A DNA stretch of 64,000 nucleotides from Heligmosomoides polygyrus polygyrus (lineage: Eukaryota; Nematoda; Chromadorea; Rhabditida; Heligmosomidae): assembly GCA_947396885.1 (NCBI GenBank), contig OX377205.1, positions 54,668,676-54,732,675 on the forward strand. Direction: 5' to 3'. Shown here in pieces: positions 11,852 through 23,292 of the stretch. How positions within the stretch are numbered: position 1 is the stretch's first letter; each line of letters starts with the position of its first letter. Under the pieces are notes generated by a model, which saw only the letters and a list, made by a program, of their open reading frames with translations, did no database searches and was not told the DNA's origin. The position numbers were made by a program, and so were the translations under genes.

Positions 11852-12941
11852 TGGAGGTCCCGGCAAGCGTCATCTTCTCCTATATGATGTATATCTCTGA
11901 TAACTTTCTTCATCTGCTTTTCATACCACCATCCAGCGCCCCTATTAAGCTCGAGCTCTGCCCTATTTACCACACCAACTTGGAGACCGCCATCCCCTCT
12001 ATCAATAGTTGACTTCGGGGGTTTCCACCTGTGTCAACCTATCTTATTTCCATAATATTACAATAGACCTATATGTAAACAATTCTGCACTGACTTTATC
12101 TTAAAATATTAAATCTGTGTCAATATTATTCCTTTCTCATATAGAAAGAGATCGCGCATGAATTGAAAATGCTCCCTCTTACACGAGGCTACCAGAATTA
12201 TACAAAGTAAATAAATACACAATTCTGAGCAACGAAGTCCTGGCCAGGCCGCACCACACCTCGTGTACTAAATATTATATGAATACTAACATTATGTGGT
12301 GATCGATACGCGCATGACCATATAAAGGTCCAATATAAAGAAAAATATTCATAGTCAGTGCAGAAATAGGTCACTATTAAAAACTAAAGACAAATTACAA
12401 ATTATAACCATTCTAATCCCTATAACTAGAAATAAATAAAAAAACAGTAACCCAATGATCTTTGAGCCTATCGGAAAAACGCGGCACCACCGTACCAAAG
12501 GCCAAGCCATTAGCTCGCGCAATGTCATTCAAGGACGCGACATCGCAAAAATTATCTCGCGGCGGTTATTGCGGCGCCAGCCGAGATCAACGGCCAAGCA
12601 CTTACCCCATGGCGTGTCATTTGATGGCACGACAGTGCGCAAATTAGCCGGCGGCACATGAATTATCCCTACCATATTTGGGAAAAGAGGCAAAGACCAA
12701 TCCTCTCCTGTATTTCGTGGCACGCATGAATGCTTCTTCAGAATAATGACTGTGCCGTCAGTAAATTACCTGGTAAAAACCAGGCTCCTGAACCAGACAT
12801 CACACACTATAAGCACCCCCCAGCGCGACTATATAAAGTCACCGGAGAAGACTCCACATAGTCGACTTAACCCTCGACTGTGGACACTTCTCCACACAAG
12901 AACCCAAGCTTCTATCGTCCACCATCCTTCCACCCAACTAG
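11852..12941 (+). other. Internal 5' region of the LTR element, gag not recognisable
   Basis: About 1.1 kb between the LTR and the RT frame. Several short open frames are present (12,455-12,661 and 12,746-12,949), but no zinc knuckle, capsid-like or aspartic-protease motif is visible. Gag-protease has been lost or degraded. Confidence 0.5.
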
Positions 12942-15573
12942 AAAAATAATCTCCTTAATGTCATAAGGAAGCACACTAATGCATTTGTTGGTCCAGATGG
13001 ACACTTACGCCACTATAACGGCCCCATTCGTCATCGCATTGACCTCGTAGAAGATGCTGCTATCCCTGCCAGGAAAATATATCGTGTCCCCTTGGAAAAA
13101 CGTCAGGAAATAGAACGTCAGATAGTACAAATGCTAAATGACGGGATTATCCGCGAATCTACATCGCCCTTTTGCGCCCCAATAGTATTGGTGAGGAAGC
13201 GAGACGCCAACAGTTGGCGCTTTACCATAGATTTTAGAGGACTAAATGCAATCACAAAGCCACAGCAATCTATCCTACCAAATATTCAAGATATAATTGA
13301 CTTGTGCGCAAATAAATGCCTCTATTCGTCCCTCGATTTTCAACAGGGATTTCATCAAATACCTTTGGAAGAAACCCACTGCGAGAGAACAGCTTTTGCA
13401 TGTTTCTTAGGCTCATTCGAGTACATCCGAATGCCCATCTGAAAGGAGCCCCGGCAACATTCCAGCGCATCATGGATGATTTCAAAAGTACTTAAAAGCC
13501 CAAGTTTTTATTTACATAGGCGATCTCATCATCACCTCGGAGTCACCAGTCGAGCAGGTACAAGATGTCGATGAAGTGCTAGGCAAAATAGAGCAAATAG
13601 GTATAAAATTAAAAGCTTCAAAGTGCGAGTTCGCTCGCAAGGAGATAAACCTTCTCGGATACGTTCTAAGTAAAGACGGAATACGTCCGAATCCAGATAA
13701 AACTAAAGCCATTGATAATTGCCCCAGGCCGACCACCGTTACAGAGGTGAAAGCATTCCTGGGAATGTGTTCATTTTTCCGCCGGTTTGTCCACAATTTC
13801 GCTAAAATAGCTGCACCCTCTCAGATCTTCTTAAGAAGGATACCCCCTTCAATTGGACTGACCAATGCGAAGAAACCATGTTCCAATTAAAAGAAGCGTT
13901 AACGACCGCTCCAGTTTTGGTGGCACCACGATTGGGGTCTCATTTGTTATCGAAACTGATAGTTCAGCAAAAGGCATAGCTGGCGTTCTTAAACAAGATC
14001 AAGATGGCCAGCTAAAAGTTATCGCCTACGCAAGCAGAACCCTAAATAAGCATGAAGCTCGGTATCCCGCTATCGAGCTGGAAGCGCTAGGTTTGGTCTT
14101 CGCTGTCCAAAAATTTCGCCCTTATATAGATGGTGCAAAAACCACCGTTATCATAGATCACTCTCCACTTAAAGCACTGCTACATCGCAGAGATTTGACT
14201 GGACGATTAGCAAAATATCAAATAGTACTTCAGAAATTTGATATTACTATCGCTTATCGCCCAGGAACTAAGAATACTGTCTGCGACGCGTTATCACGCT
14301 ATCCGCCCATAGTCAACGCGGTAGGCACCAGCAGCAGCAGTCAATGCGTGCTGAACCTGGCCAACGTTCGAAGAGAGCAAGATAAATGTCCCTGGATAGC
14401 AGAGTACAAGAATACCCTTAAAGATCCTAGCTTTAATGATACTGACTATCCTCATATTTTGGATTATTGTACGCCGAATAATGTCCTATATCGCATACCA
14501 TCAAGCGTTAATCAGGACCCTATATTAGTACTCCCCGATGATTCAAAATTAAAATTCACTCTAATTGCTAAGATCCATTCTTCTCGAATGGGTACCGCTC
14601 ATCTTGGGATAGCTAAAACCCAGAGCATGGTATCTAAAATCGCAGTATGGAATAAAATGTCTCAAGATATCAGAGACTACGTTACCAAATGCAAGGAGTG
14701 CCAACTGCCGTACCTATAGAATTAATGAACCACTTCATAACTACGACGCGCCTACGAGACCGTGGGAACGAGTCCACTCAGATACCATAGGCCCCTTGCC
14801 AATGACGCTGAATGGAAACAAATTTATCATCGTTTTCATAGATGCGTTTTCTAAGTTCATAATAGCTGAGCCGATCCCAGATCAAAAAACTATTACCACC
14901 ACAATTGTGTTTATGAACCGATTGGTTGCACGTTTTGGCCCCCTCGCTTACTTATTACGGACCAAGGTACCAACTACCTAAGCAAAACCTTTCAAGATAT
15001 GCTAAAGACAATCCAGGTTACTCATAAAACCAGCACGCCGTACCATCATGAAAGTAACGGACAAGTGGAACGCGCCAATCGCACCATAGAAGAGCTTATA
15101 GCCATGGCTATTACCCAAAGAAATGATCAATGGGACGATGTAATCTTTCTAGCGGTGCATGCTTATAATTCTACAGATAACGCAATTACCAAACACTCCC
15201 CTCACTCAATCATCCATGGTTTTGAACCCCCAATATTTTCCGATTAGCTCTCCAACTGCCTACGCGAAAATTTGCCGACGAGCAAGATTACGTAGGACAG
15301 CTCATACCCTTACTGAAAGGGATTTGGAACGAGGTGGCTCAAAACATTATATCTGCCCAATCTCTCCAAAAACATACCTACGACCTGCGGAAGCGAACTA
15401 AATTGTCGGATTTCCAAGTCAGCCAACAAATATTAATAAGAAAGCAATTTGGCACTAAAATCGCACCTAAGTTCAAAGATCCCTTTATTATCACAGAAAT
15501 CGACTGCCTGAAAATAATGTTCCTTGTTGGTCGTCGACAGCGCACCGTTCACATGAATGGCGCTAAGCCTTAA
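12942..15573 (+). pseudogene. Ty3/gypsy-type pol, broken: RT, RNase H, integrase
   Basis: Reverse transcriptase: the frame is open from 12,942, runs to 13,442 and continues in another frame to about 13,890. The active-site motif at 13,513-13,524 reads YIGD where the family has YxDD, so one catalytic aspartate is replaced. RNase H (about 13,930-14,310) has ETDSS, an acidic E in IELEAL and an IIDHS motif. Integrase: a zinc-binding H/H/C/C module ends with CKECQ near 14,700. The catalytic core has HSD near 14,775, a TDQG-type motif near 14,955 (in a shifted frame) and NGQVER near 15,057. A C-terminal basic region ends at 15,573. At least six frameshifts or stops separate the parts, near 13,440, 13,495, 13,870, 14,710, 14,950 and 15,245. 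Not functional as sequenced. Confidence 0.9.
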
Positions 15574-16033
15574 GCCCATCACTCTGAAGACTAGCAGAAT
15601 ATATATGCTACAACATGAGTCTTCTGTCAGGTATAGGAGTTTCCCTCTAGTAAAGTGTATGACCTCAAAGAAGCAAGATTTATTAACAGTAAAATATATA
15701 TGAGACATCAGTATTACTCACTGGTACCGTATAAAAGATAACCCTTAGGTTGGTTGAAATGTTATCGCATGGTCAGTGCACCTAAACCGGAAACCGAGGG
15801 CAACCATAACCAACAAGGTTAAAAAAGAGACTATATCCCCAGAATATTAAGTTTCAATGGAAAGGAGCGAATCTGTTTGTTTCACGCTGTCACCGCGAAG
15901 CGAAGAATCTTCCGTCTCAACTGGATCGTCAAGGACAACCCTCACCGGCTGGAAGATTATGTTCCCACCTCTGACCTTCAATCTTTTTGCAATATTTCGT
16001 CCCTGAGGACAGGAACTTCCGAGTGGTGTGGGA

Positions 16034-16533
16034 TGTGGTGACCTTGATTTAGACACAATGCCGAATTTATTTGGGAACCCGGTAGTCGCTACCCCGTGAT
16101 CACCAGTACCATCCACGCCCTCCGACCACTCACGGCACATGCCGTTCCGCCCTCGCTGAGGAGGCTATAAAACAGCAGGCCAGGAAAACGCCTGGCGGTC
16201 TCCTCCCCCATAGGCGAGCTCGAGCGTCCCTTTCCCCTCTCCCTATCCTCTCCACCGTAGATCATCCTCTGTGTATCCTGCCCCGTACTTAGAATTGTAA
16301 TTGTTTAAGAGGAGCCCTGTCCTACTCCTAATGAATATTCCTCTCGCATGATCCATACTCTATGCCCACCTTTGTATATTCAGTATCTTACCACATGTTC
16401 CGAATATTTTGTATGTCTGTGTATGAAAATGAACTCATATAAAAGAAGTGTGGTGTTTGTTATCTCCGCTACGGGATCGTGCCCTTCGGCACTTCTTTAG
16501 CACGTTAATAAACCGAACCGCTGGTTTATTACA
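16034..16533 (+). repeat. 3' LTR
   Basis: 500 bp, 499/500 identical to the 5' LTR. AATAAA lies at 16,507-16,512. A purine-rich GAGTGGTGTGGGA precedes it at 16,021-16,033 and may be the polypurine tract. Confidence 0.93.
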
Positions 16534-16537
16534 AGAA

Positions 16538-16626
16538 TGTCCGTGGTCCACTTCTCGACAAAGACGGACTACGCCTGAAAGATGAACACATGCCGCCAGG
16601 AAATCCTCTTCCTTGACATTTATCAT
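16538..16626 (+). repeat. Dispersed repeat R1, copy 3 (partial)
   Basis: About 89 bp matching 10,706-10,792 with only a few substitutions. It keeps the same short frame (…PLLDKDGLRLKDEH… to NPLP-stop). It directly adjoins the right target duplication of the LTR element. Confidence 0.65.
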
Positions 16627-16689
16627 ACATTTATTTATCGTTGACCTTCCTTTGTGCATGGGCAGTTCCATGGGTGATTAACCGTTAGT

Positions 16690-17015
16690 AACCGTTTTAC
16701 GGGCGCGTGGAGCGCAGCCGGAGGAGGCGCCGGCTGTCGCCTGCTCCCGATACCAGGTTCGTGGTTCGGATTTCCCGCCCAGGCCAACCAAGCCTTCCAG
16801 CCCTCCGGAGTCGGTAAATTGGTACCAGACTTGTCTGGGTAAAATAAAATGCCGACTTGTTCATCGGCTGGCCACCGCAAGTCATTGCATGGCCAAATAC
16901 GCATTCAACTCGCCTCCACGACATCCAGTAGAGGTAGAATGCGTGGCGCATCCCAAAAGGGATTGAATAACGCCGTCCTTTATACTTTATCCTTAACCGT
17001 TTTACATACATGGCC
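16690..17015 (+). mobile_element. tRNA-derived SINE, family B, copy 1
   Basis: Shares a body of about 250 bp with 26,122-26,413: GCCCAGGCCAACCAAGCCTT, a GTTCATCGG block, CGCCTCCACGACATCC and GTAGAATGCGTGGCGCAT. The head carries a GGTTCGGATTT sequence near 16,763, close to a polymerase III box B. Box A is poorer than in the 26-kb copy. It is non-coding and would move using a LINE's enzymes. Confidence 0.7.
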
Positions 17016-18198
17016 AGCCTTCGCAATTTAAAACTCTGATCGGGAAATAACCTCGCTGCTCATTTTTAAGGTCATCTTAAAGTACTTCTGCTACCTCAAG
17101 CCTTTACGTGTGATTTAGGCAAACAAGGTTGCAGTTGAAATCGCACTTACCTTAAGATATGTGCGCACATGAAACGTGCTCGTTGCTCCGTCTAACCGGA
17201 CCTGGTAAGGAACAAGCAAAACACAACTGTAAGAGTTGCCACTTCCTGCTCTCTAAGATAAAGCATAGCGCTTCGTAACAGCTGAAGGAGTAAGAATTTT
17301 GCCGCCTCTCACACAGCGAGTAGTGATCATTTCTGAGACCCTGCACTTTAAGCGTTCAAATAGAGTGAGTGTAGCAGAAAGGACGCTGAGCAATCCGTTT
17401 GCTTTGCCCACATTACCTTCCTCCTACCAGCAAAACCAAACAGTACTTCTTGGAAGATAGGCTCTTATCTCTGTGATAAGCTACAGATTGGCTCTGATGT
17501 CCTGACAGCGAGTGTATGTAGCATAGTCGTATACAACTGTCAGTATCTTTAGCATTTCAAGGGGTACAGGATAGAGGGCAGCCGGCGTTAATCAACCTCC
17601 TTCGGGATGCGCCACACATTCTACTTCAACGGGATATCGTGCAGGCGATTTGAAGATGTATTTGGCCTATACAATGACTTGCGATAGCAAGCTGATGAAC
17701 CTTTAATCTAGGCACGTCTGTTGTGAACTCAATAACTCAAGGGGACAAAAAGACGCTTGACCTGGACGACACTTGAAATAGAGAGGCAATGGAAACCTTC
17801 GCTCAGCAAAGGATTTTCGTAGCACGGGTCTTGCTGATCAGATCCTAACCTTTACACTTCGAGAGGAAAAGCTCATGTACACCGGACCTACGGAAGCGTG
17901 AACCAATGTATAGACACGTGCCTCACCTTCATACTCCGGCTGTTGTAGAAGCTAGCGTTCTATACCATGAGCCTCGTTTCTAAGAGGTTTTAGATGTGCT
18001 GGTTTGAAGTCCGATGTTGAAGTTTACTGACAAGTTATTTTCCTGTCGTCATGCTACACACCTTACATTGCATTCGTTTTGATTGTAGACAAAGATCAAC
18101 ATCAACCGTACTACTAGATGACGTTCAGGGCTGCATCGTGACATAGTGAAAAACTTCCATATTGTTTCATCGCGTCGCGCGCTATTTCTTGTAAGGCC
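17016..18198. other. Mostly unassigned; contains a partial SINE B
   Basis: About 17,588-17,660 is a minus-strand fragment of SINE family B (GATGCGCCACACATTCTACT). I found no gene or RNA elsewhere in this stretch. Confidence 0.4.
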
Positions 18199-18280
18199 TA
18201 TGTTATACTTCGGTACTACACAGTGCATAGCAGCCCGCGCAACACTGTCGCCGACAACAGCGTAGCCGAAGTATAACATA
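18199..18280. repeat. Inverted repeat, 15-bp perfect arms
   Basis: TATGTTATACTTCGG (18,199-18,213) is the exact reverse complement of 18,266-18,280. The interior has a shorter complementary pair (ACAGTG/CACTGT). This may be a palindromic MITE remnant. Confidence 0.7.
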
Positions 18281-18424
18281 AGCGTAAGTCTGTCACACAG
18301 ACACTAGCAAACAGCCATGTTACCTACATCATCAATCTGGCACTCAAGGCAATTATAATAGCATGCCATACGTTGATCTAAAAAATGGCAGAATAGGAAT
18401 CGTTTTCATCGAACACTAGTGCGC

Positions 18425-18545
18425 TATGGTGTAATTGCGTACTCCACACTCCGCCCGTCACCCAGTCGCTCCTTTCGCTCCCGTCGCCGGCGCGAAGTAT
18501 GAACAGGCGACAAGAGCGGCGGGAACGACAGCGCCAGCGCTCAAG
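18425..18545 (+). repeat. Dispersed GTCGCTC-rich repeat D, copy 1
   Basis: Starts GGTGTAATTGCGTACTCC and contains CCAGTCGCTC, GCGAAGTATGAACAGGCGAC and AAGAGCG. It matches the reverse complement of 42,100-42,250 and the start of 42,589-42,725. It appears truncated at the right. Confidence 0.6.
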
Positions 18546-20601
18546 TTTGAACGGCGGCGATCGCTCGGTCAGCCAATGTTCCGATCATTCGAATCTAGAA
18601 GTCGGAACTAGGTAACTTCCGGAGCGAGGTGGTACTGACAAAAATGAAGGGTCGCCATGTTATGTGGAGAGAACACGAGGTGGAGTCTCCGATTTCAGCG
18701 CAGCGCAAGCGTCGCTGCAGTGTAGGCCAGCTTTCTCAGCCGAGCAAATCCTTCCTGAGTCCTCGTTTGAGAGTGCATGGGAATTGACAGGTGCAGAGCA
18801 GAGCAAATCCGGGCCAATAATTCCAGAGGAGAGCGCAGGCGACGACGACGAGGGCGCGCATGTCTACTGTTTTTCAGCAACCGCGGAGGTTTGACATTTA
18901 GAAGCCATCCATCTGAGAATCCCCTCTCCCCACGGGCTCCAGCCGTCCGGGAGACATTGGTGCGACGATCGAGTCGATTAGTCGCCATGAGCAGAGCGCT
19001 GAGGATGCCACACTGGTGGCGTCGGTGACTAGAGTACTCCTCCACCCTCAGTCACCCCGTCTCTCCATTTTAGTGTGGGGAAAACTTCTCGGTGCCCCTT
19101 CTAAGAATTTCCAAAATGTATGGCAAACTGAACGGATGAAAAACTACGCGGCAGCAGAGGGCTTAGCTTGTAGGGCTAGGAAAAGTTGGTAGGCAATCCG
19201 GCCTTTCCCGAGATGCACGACAAAATAAGGATAGGGGATCTGAAGAGCACTGTGACGCGCACGTCTCACCACAGACCGCTTTTCACCCCTTCAGACTCCG
19301 CTTCCGGGCTGCAGCGTGACACCGCAAAGGAAGCGAGGAGATGTTTTTGCAAGCCCACACCTTTACTTTGTTGCTACCGGACACTAGCATGTGGTGTTTA
19401 AAAATTCAAGGGAACCTCGATTGGTTGCACTGCATCCACCCCGATACGTGCTTGAGGAGAGACAAACTTTACAGCGGGCAAATCGGGAGATCTTCTACAA
19501 AAGGTTCGTTTGAAGGAATTGCCAAAATGGTCCCTCATTATTTTTCTCGTCAAGATTGTTTCATCAGCCATGAAAGCTTCATTTCACAGTGCAACCGGTA
19601 GTCAGCTGGCCGAACGGTCGACTTTTCTTCTAGCTGGAGTTTCGCCCCAGAAATCCACAGGCAAGCGGTAAGAAGAAGTGGGATCGTTTCTCAGAAAGCC
19701 ACCTATTGTGCCTACGGTCTTGGCTGTTTAACGAAAAATGAGCCAAAGGTCGTTCCTCCGAGATGCAGACGAGACGCTCAAAGAATCCAGCGTTTTGAAT
19801 GAAGAGACCAAATAAACGCTCTGAGAGGGGCACTGTTCATACACTATATCTCGAACTAAAGAACCCATGTGTATGCAGCAGATTTCATGATAAGAACGTT
19901 GTAGTCACTTTAGTCGGGGAGTAAGCACATACGACACTAGTTAGCAACAAATATCCGAGGAACTAATAGGACGCTATTGGTGACAATGCGGTAATAATCC
20001 GAGGAGAGTAAAAAACAAAAATGAAGTAGCATAAAGCAGCCATTTAGTCGGCACTGAATTTGTCAGGTCGCACTGTAGGTTTCCGTCGTTTTCAACTTAC
20101 AAATACCGAACACATATACTAAATACAAACGAGCATAACTCTGCCCAAATTCGACCATTCTGTTCACGGAAAGGACTACTTCGTTTGACGTACATTTCTC
20201 GAAGAAAAGCGCCCATAGGTGTTGAATGCTTGTGCAGTGCGTATAGCAAATAGAGCCGGTGAGCTATCGCTAGTTGCCGACATCCTCCTGTACACGGCAG
20301 GTTTTCAGAAATCCGAAAAATAACGCTGTGTATGATGTATGTATGTGTATGATGTGTAAGGACTGCAAAGAATAAGGTAAAGTTTTTACTCCACGCCCTT
20401 GATTCTTGAACGGATGAACTCTACGATGCTCTATTTGGAGTTACCGCAGGGATGGGCAGAAGCACTATCACAGTCGGGACATTTGTGACCGATTTTCATG
20501 CGTTGTCCCTATATTCATGTCAGCAACCACGACAACTTAGATTACTTGTTTCTTGGACTTACTGGTAAACAGTGCCAGCAACGAGTTCCCAAATACAAAA
20601 T
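18546..20601. other. Unassigned sequence up to the gap
   Basis: Open frames of 70-116 codons overlap on opposite strands around 18,664-19,045, but neither shows a domain. I cannot tell which, if any, is coding. No RNA gene was recognised. Confidence 0.35.
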
Positions 20602-20801
20602 NNNNNNNNNNNNNNNNNNNNNNNNNNNNNNNNNNNNNNNNNNNNNNNNNNNNNNNNNNNNNNNNNNNNNNNNNNNNNNNNNNNNNNNNNNNNNNNNNNN
20701 NNNNNNNNNNNNNNNNNNNNNNNNNNNNNNNNNNNNNNNNNNNNNNNNNNNNNNNNNNNNNNNNNNNNNNNNNNNNNNNNNNNNNNNNNNNNNNNNNNNN
20801 N
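20602..20801. other. Assembly gap, 200 N
   Basis: Exactly 200 undetermined bases. It abuts the outer end of an inverted-repeat element, which suggests an assembly break at a palindrome. Confidence 0.99.
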
Positions 20802-21846
20802 GTGACGCATTTTTTTCCGATTTCGGTGGACCACTCGAGAAGACGCGGCGAGCTAACGGCATCAAAATGCGTATGCGGACAGAGCACTTAAGGGACTTTA
20901 CGGTGACGTGCTCATAACTTCTCATCTGCCTGAACTGCCTTAGCACCATCTGCCGTTTTAGGGCGACGGACTTAGCGGTTGAAGTATCCTGCCCTCTTAC
21001 TCGCCCATATTTGGGTTTCCGACACTCGCGGTAACACCGTTTTATTCATAACGAGAAGCTCTATCGAACGGTGTCACTCTCGACCAATTTCAAAAAAAAA
21101 ATCGATTTTTTTTGCAATATCAAGGACCTGGGCGCCCTAGGCCGAGCTGCGCGGACGATGACGTTATCGAAAACCGGTATTTTCGAAACTGGCCAAATTT
21201 CCTCGTGCAAACTTCGTTCAAAATCGTCTAGGGATTATTTGGGGCGCTGATTACGAATCCGACGTCCGTTTTTGAAAATTCCGTCGACTTCAGCAGGTTA
21301 CTTCCCGTTTGAGGGTGGTCCGGTCAGGATCACCGATCACCCTCTCAGTTATCGGTATGAGCGGTCTCCTGCCATAATCGTCCAAATGTACTTCGGCATC
21401 GTGTTCGGCACCCCGAATAAGTCCCCGACCCTACACGAATTTTGAGCAAAATCTATGATCCTGACCCGACCACCCTAAATTATCCAGAAAAAATCCAAAA
21501 CCTACCAAGGTCGACGGAATTTTCAAAAACGGACGTCGGATTCGTAATCAGCGCCCCACATACCCCTAGACGATTTTGAACCAAGTTTGCACGAGGAAAT
21601 TTGGTCAATTTCGAAAATACCGGTTTTCGATGACGTCATCGTCCGCGCAGCTCGGCCTAGGGCGCCCACGTCCTTGATATTCCCCTAAAACGGCAGATGG
21701 TGCTAAGGCAGTTCAGGCAGTTGAGAAGTTCTGAGCCCGTCACCGTAAAGCCCTTAAGTGCTCTGTCCGCATACGCATTTTGAGGCCGTTAGCTCGCCGC
21801 GTCTTCTCGCAGAGGTCGATTGAAATCCGAAAAAATCGTGTCACAC
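20802..21846. mobile_element. Second foldback/inverted-repeat element, left end in gap
   Basis: The left arm (20,802-20,970 plus 21,109-21,300) pairs with the right arm (about 21,490-21,846). Diagnostic pairs include CTGCCGTTTTAGGG with CCCTAAAACGGCAG, and AATCCGACGTCCGTTTTTGA with its reverse complement. The left arm carries about 138 bp absent from the right arm (20,971-21,108). The centre is about 190 bp. No coding frame was recognised. A fragment of the same family lies at 10,545-10,605. Confidence 0.8.
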
Positions 21847-22036
21847 AAGGCTGCCCTGCATATTCGCGCCCCTGTAACTTTACATAGTCATAAGCTACAC
21901 CGTTCCACTTTAGTGTGCTACTACAACGTTTTACTGCCTACGAGACTGATAAGTTGCCGCCGAAACGATTCGGACTTGACAGAGTTATTGCGCTCCGAAC
22001 ACGGCCGCGCGTGCAATTTGCAAGCGGTCGCTCCCA

Positions 22037-22680
22037 CTCGATTGATAGGTTCGATCCCATATGCATTGTGTACGGCGCACTCCAAAGGCTCGGTGGACAG
22101 TCTTAGAGCAATTCCCTAGTAGGGCAGCTGCAAATTTGTGATAAAACTCCCTCACTCTACAAGCTGTCCCCCCTCGATTGATAGGTTTGCTCCTATATGC
22201 ATTGTGCACGGCGCCCTCCAAAGGCTCGCTGGACAGTCTTACAGTAATATTTGAGTAGGGTAGCTGCAAATAGGTGATAAAACTCCTCAAACGCTCACTC
22301 TTCAAGCTGTCCCCCTCCCCCTCGATTGATAGGTTCGATCCTATATGCATTGTGCACGGCGCACTCCAAAGGCTCGCTGGACAGTCGTAGAGCAATTTTT
22401 GAGTAGGACAGATGCAAATTGGTGATAAAACTCCTCAAACGCTCACTCTTCAAGCTGTCCCCCCCCCTCGATTGATAGGTTCGATCCTATATGCATTGTG
22501 CACGGCGCACTCCAAAGGCTCGCTGGACAGTCTTAGAGCAATTTTTGAGTAGGGCAGATGCAAATTGGTGATAAAACTCCTCAAACTCTCACTCTACAAG
22601 CTGTCGCTCGATCGCTCTACAGGTTGTCACGCTCACTCGATTGATTCTGTCGGGCCTATATGCATTGTTCAACTCTACTG
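22037..22680. repeat. Tandem satellite, units of about 136-169 bp
   Basis: Units start with CTCGATTGATAGGTT-type sequence at 22,037, 22,173, 22,321, 22,467 and (partial) 22,636. Each contains ATGCATTGTGCACGGCGC, CCAAAGGCTCG and GATAAAACTCC. Length differences come mainly from a C-run at the junctions and a 20-bp expansion in the fourth unit. Confidence 0.9.
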
Positions 22681-23159
22681 AGATTTATAGGTCATAAGAT
22701 AGAGCTTGAGCTGCTGATCTCAAGTATATGTTTCTTTCTACAAGTACTCGATTTTTAAAAAAGTTATTTAAAAAGGCCGCTTTGGACCGTTCCAAAGCGG
22801 CCTATGTTGACCTTTCCGGGATTTCCGTCGAATGAACGGAGGAACATGTCCGGTACTGTATGTGCTCGTAGAGCAGTGACTCAAAACGGTTTTGGAAGAA
22901 CTAAGAAAGGGGAACTCCGGGTTTTGCCTGATCGCGCACATTCTAAGATGCCTTGTCGGTGATCATCCTGCATGACAATTCCGTACCTATCTTATTCCAC
23001 ACCCTGTAGATAATTTGTTGCTGAAGGCTTATTTATTTTTCTGTGTTTGATGATGAAAACTGTTTATTTTACATGGCAGTGTTACACTCCATTCCTTGAA
23101 CTTCAGCTGTTGACCACTTGAAGTTGAAACGTACAGTGTTTCCTCGATTTTTTTACTTA
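22681..23159. other. Spacer with a short perfect hairpin
   Basis: AGGCCGCTTTGGA (22,774-22,786) and its exact reverse complement (22,791-22,803) leave a 4-nt loop. Otherwise I see nothing. Confidence 0.55.
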
Positions 23160-23292
23160 AAAGAATGGTTTGCAGCCATTTGTACTTTTTAACGAATTTT
23201 AAAGATTTGCCAGAAATTTAACGAAAATTCTCCGTTAAAAAATTTCGTTAAAAAAATTTAACGCACAGAATTTTGTGTGCACCCCTGGTTGC
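23160..23292 (-). repeat. hAT-like element end with CAGGGGTG terminus
   Basis: Read on the minus strand it begins CAGGGGTGCACAC and continues into GTGCGTTAAA and TTAACGAAA repeats. The same kind of end occurs at 44,283 and about 31,160. Termini of this type are common in hAT elements. No partner end was found nearby. Confidence 0.45.

Larger units (their letters stand above)
11352..16533 (+). mobile_element. Ty3/gypsy-type LTR retrotransposon
   Basis: This 5182-bp element has two 500-bp LTRs (11,352-11,851 and 16,034-16,533), each starting TG and ending CA, flanked by the 4-bp duplication AGAA (11,348-11,351 and 16,534-16,537). The LTRs differ at one base only (T 11,396 versus C 16,078). The internal region is 4182 bp. 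It holds pol remnants in the order RT, RNase H, integrase, which is Ty3/gypsy order. I could not recognise gag or protease between 11,852 and 12,941. A TGG directly after the 5' LTR may begin a tRNA primer site. The element would integrate cDNA through integrase, but as sequenced it is defective and would need help in trans. Confidence 0.92.

Noticed and set aside
11352..16533. Endogenous retrovirus with an envelope gene
   Set aside because: After integrase there is only about 460 bp before the 3' LTR, and no envelope-like frame is present.
20498..20949. Open frames crossing the gap
   Set aside because: They exist only because the undetermined bases are read as unknown residues.
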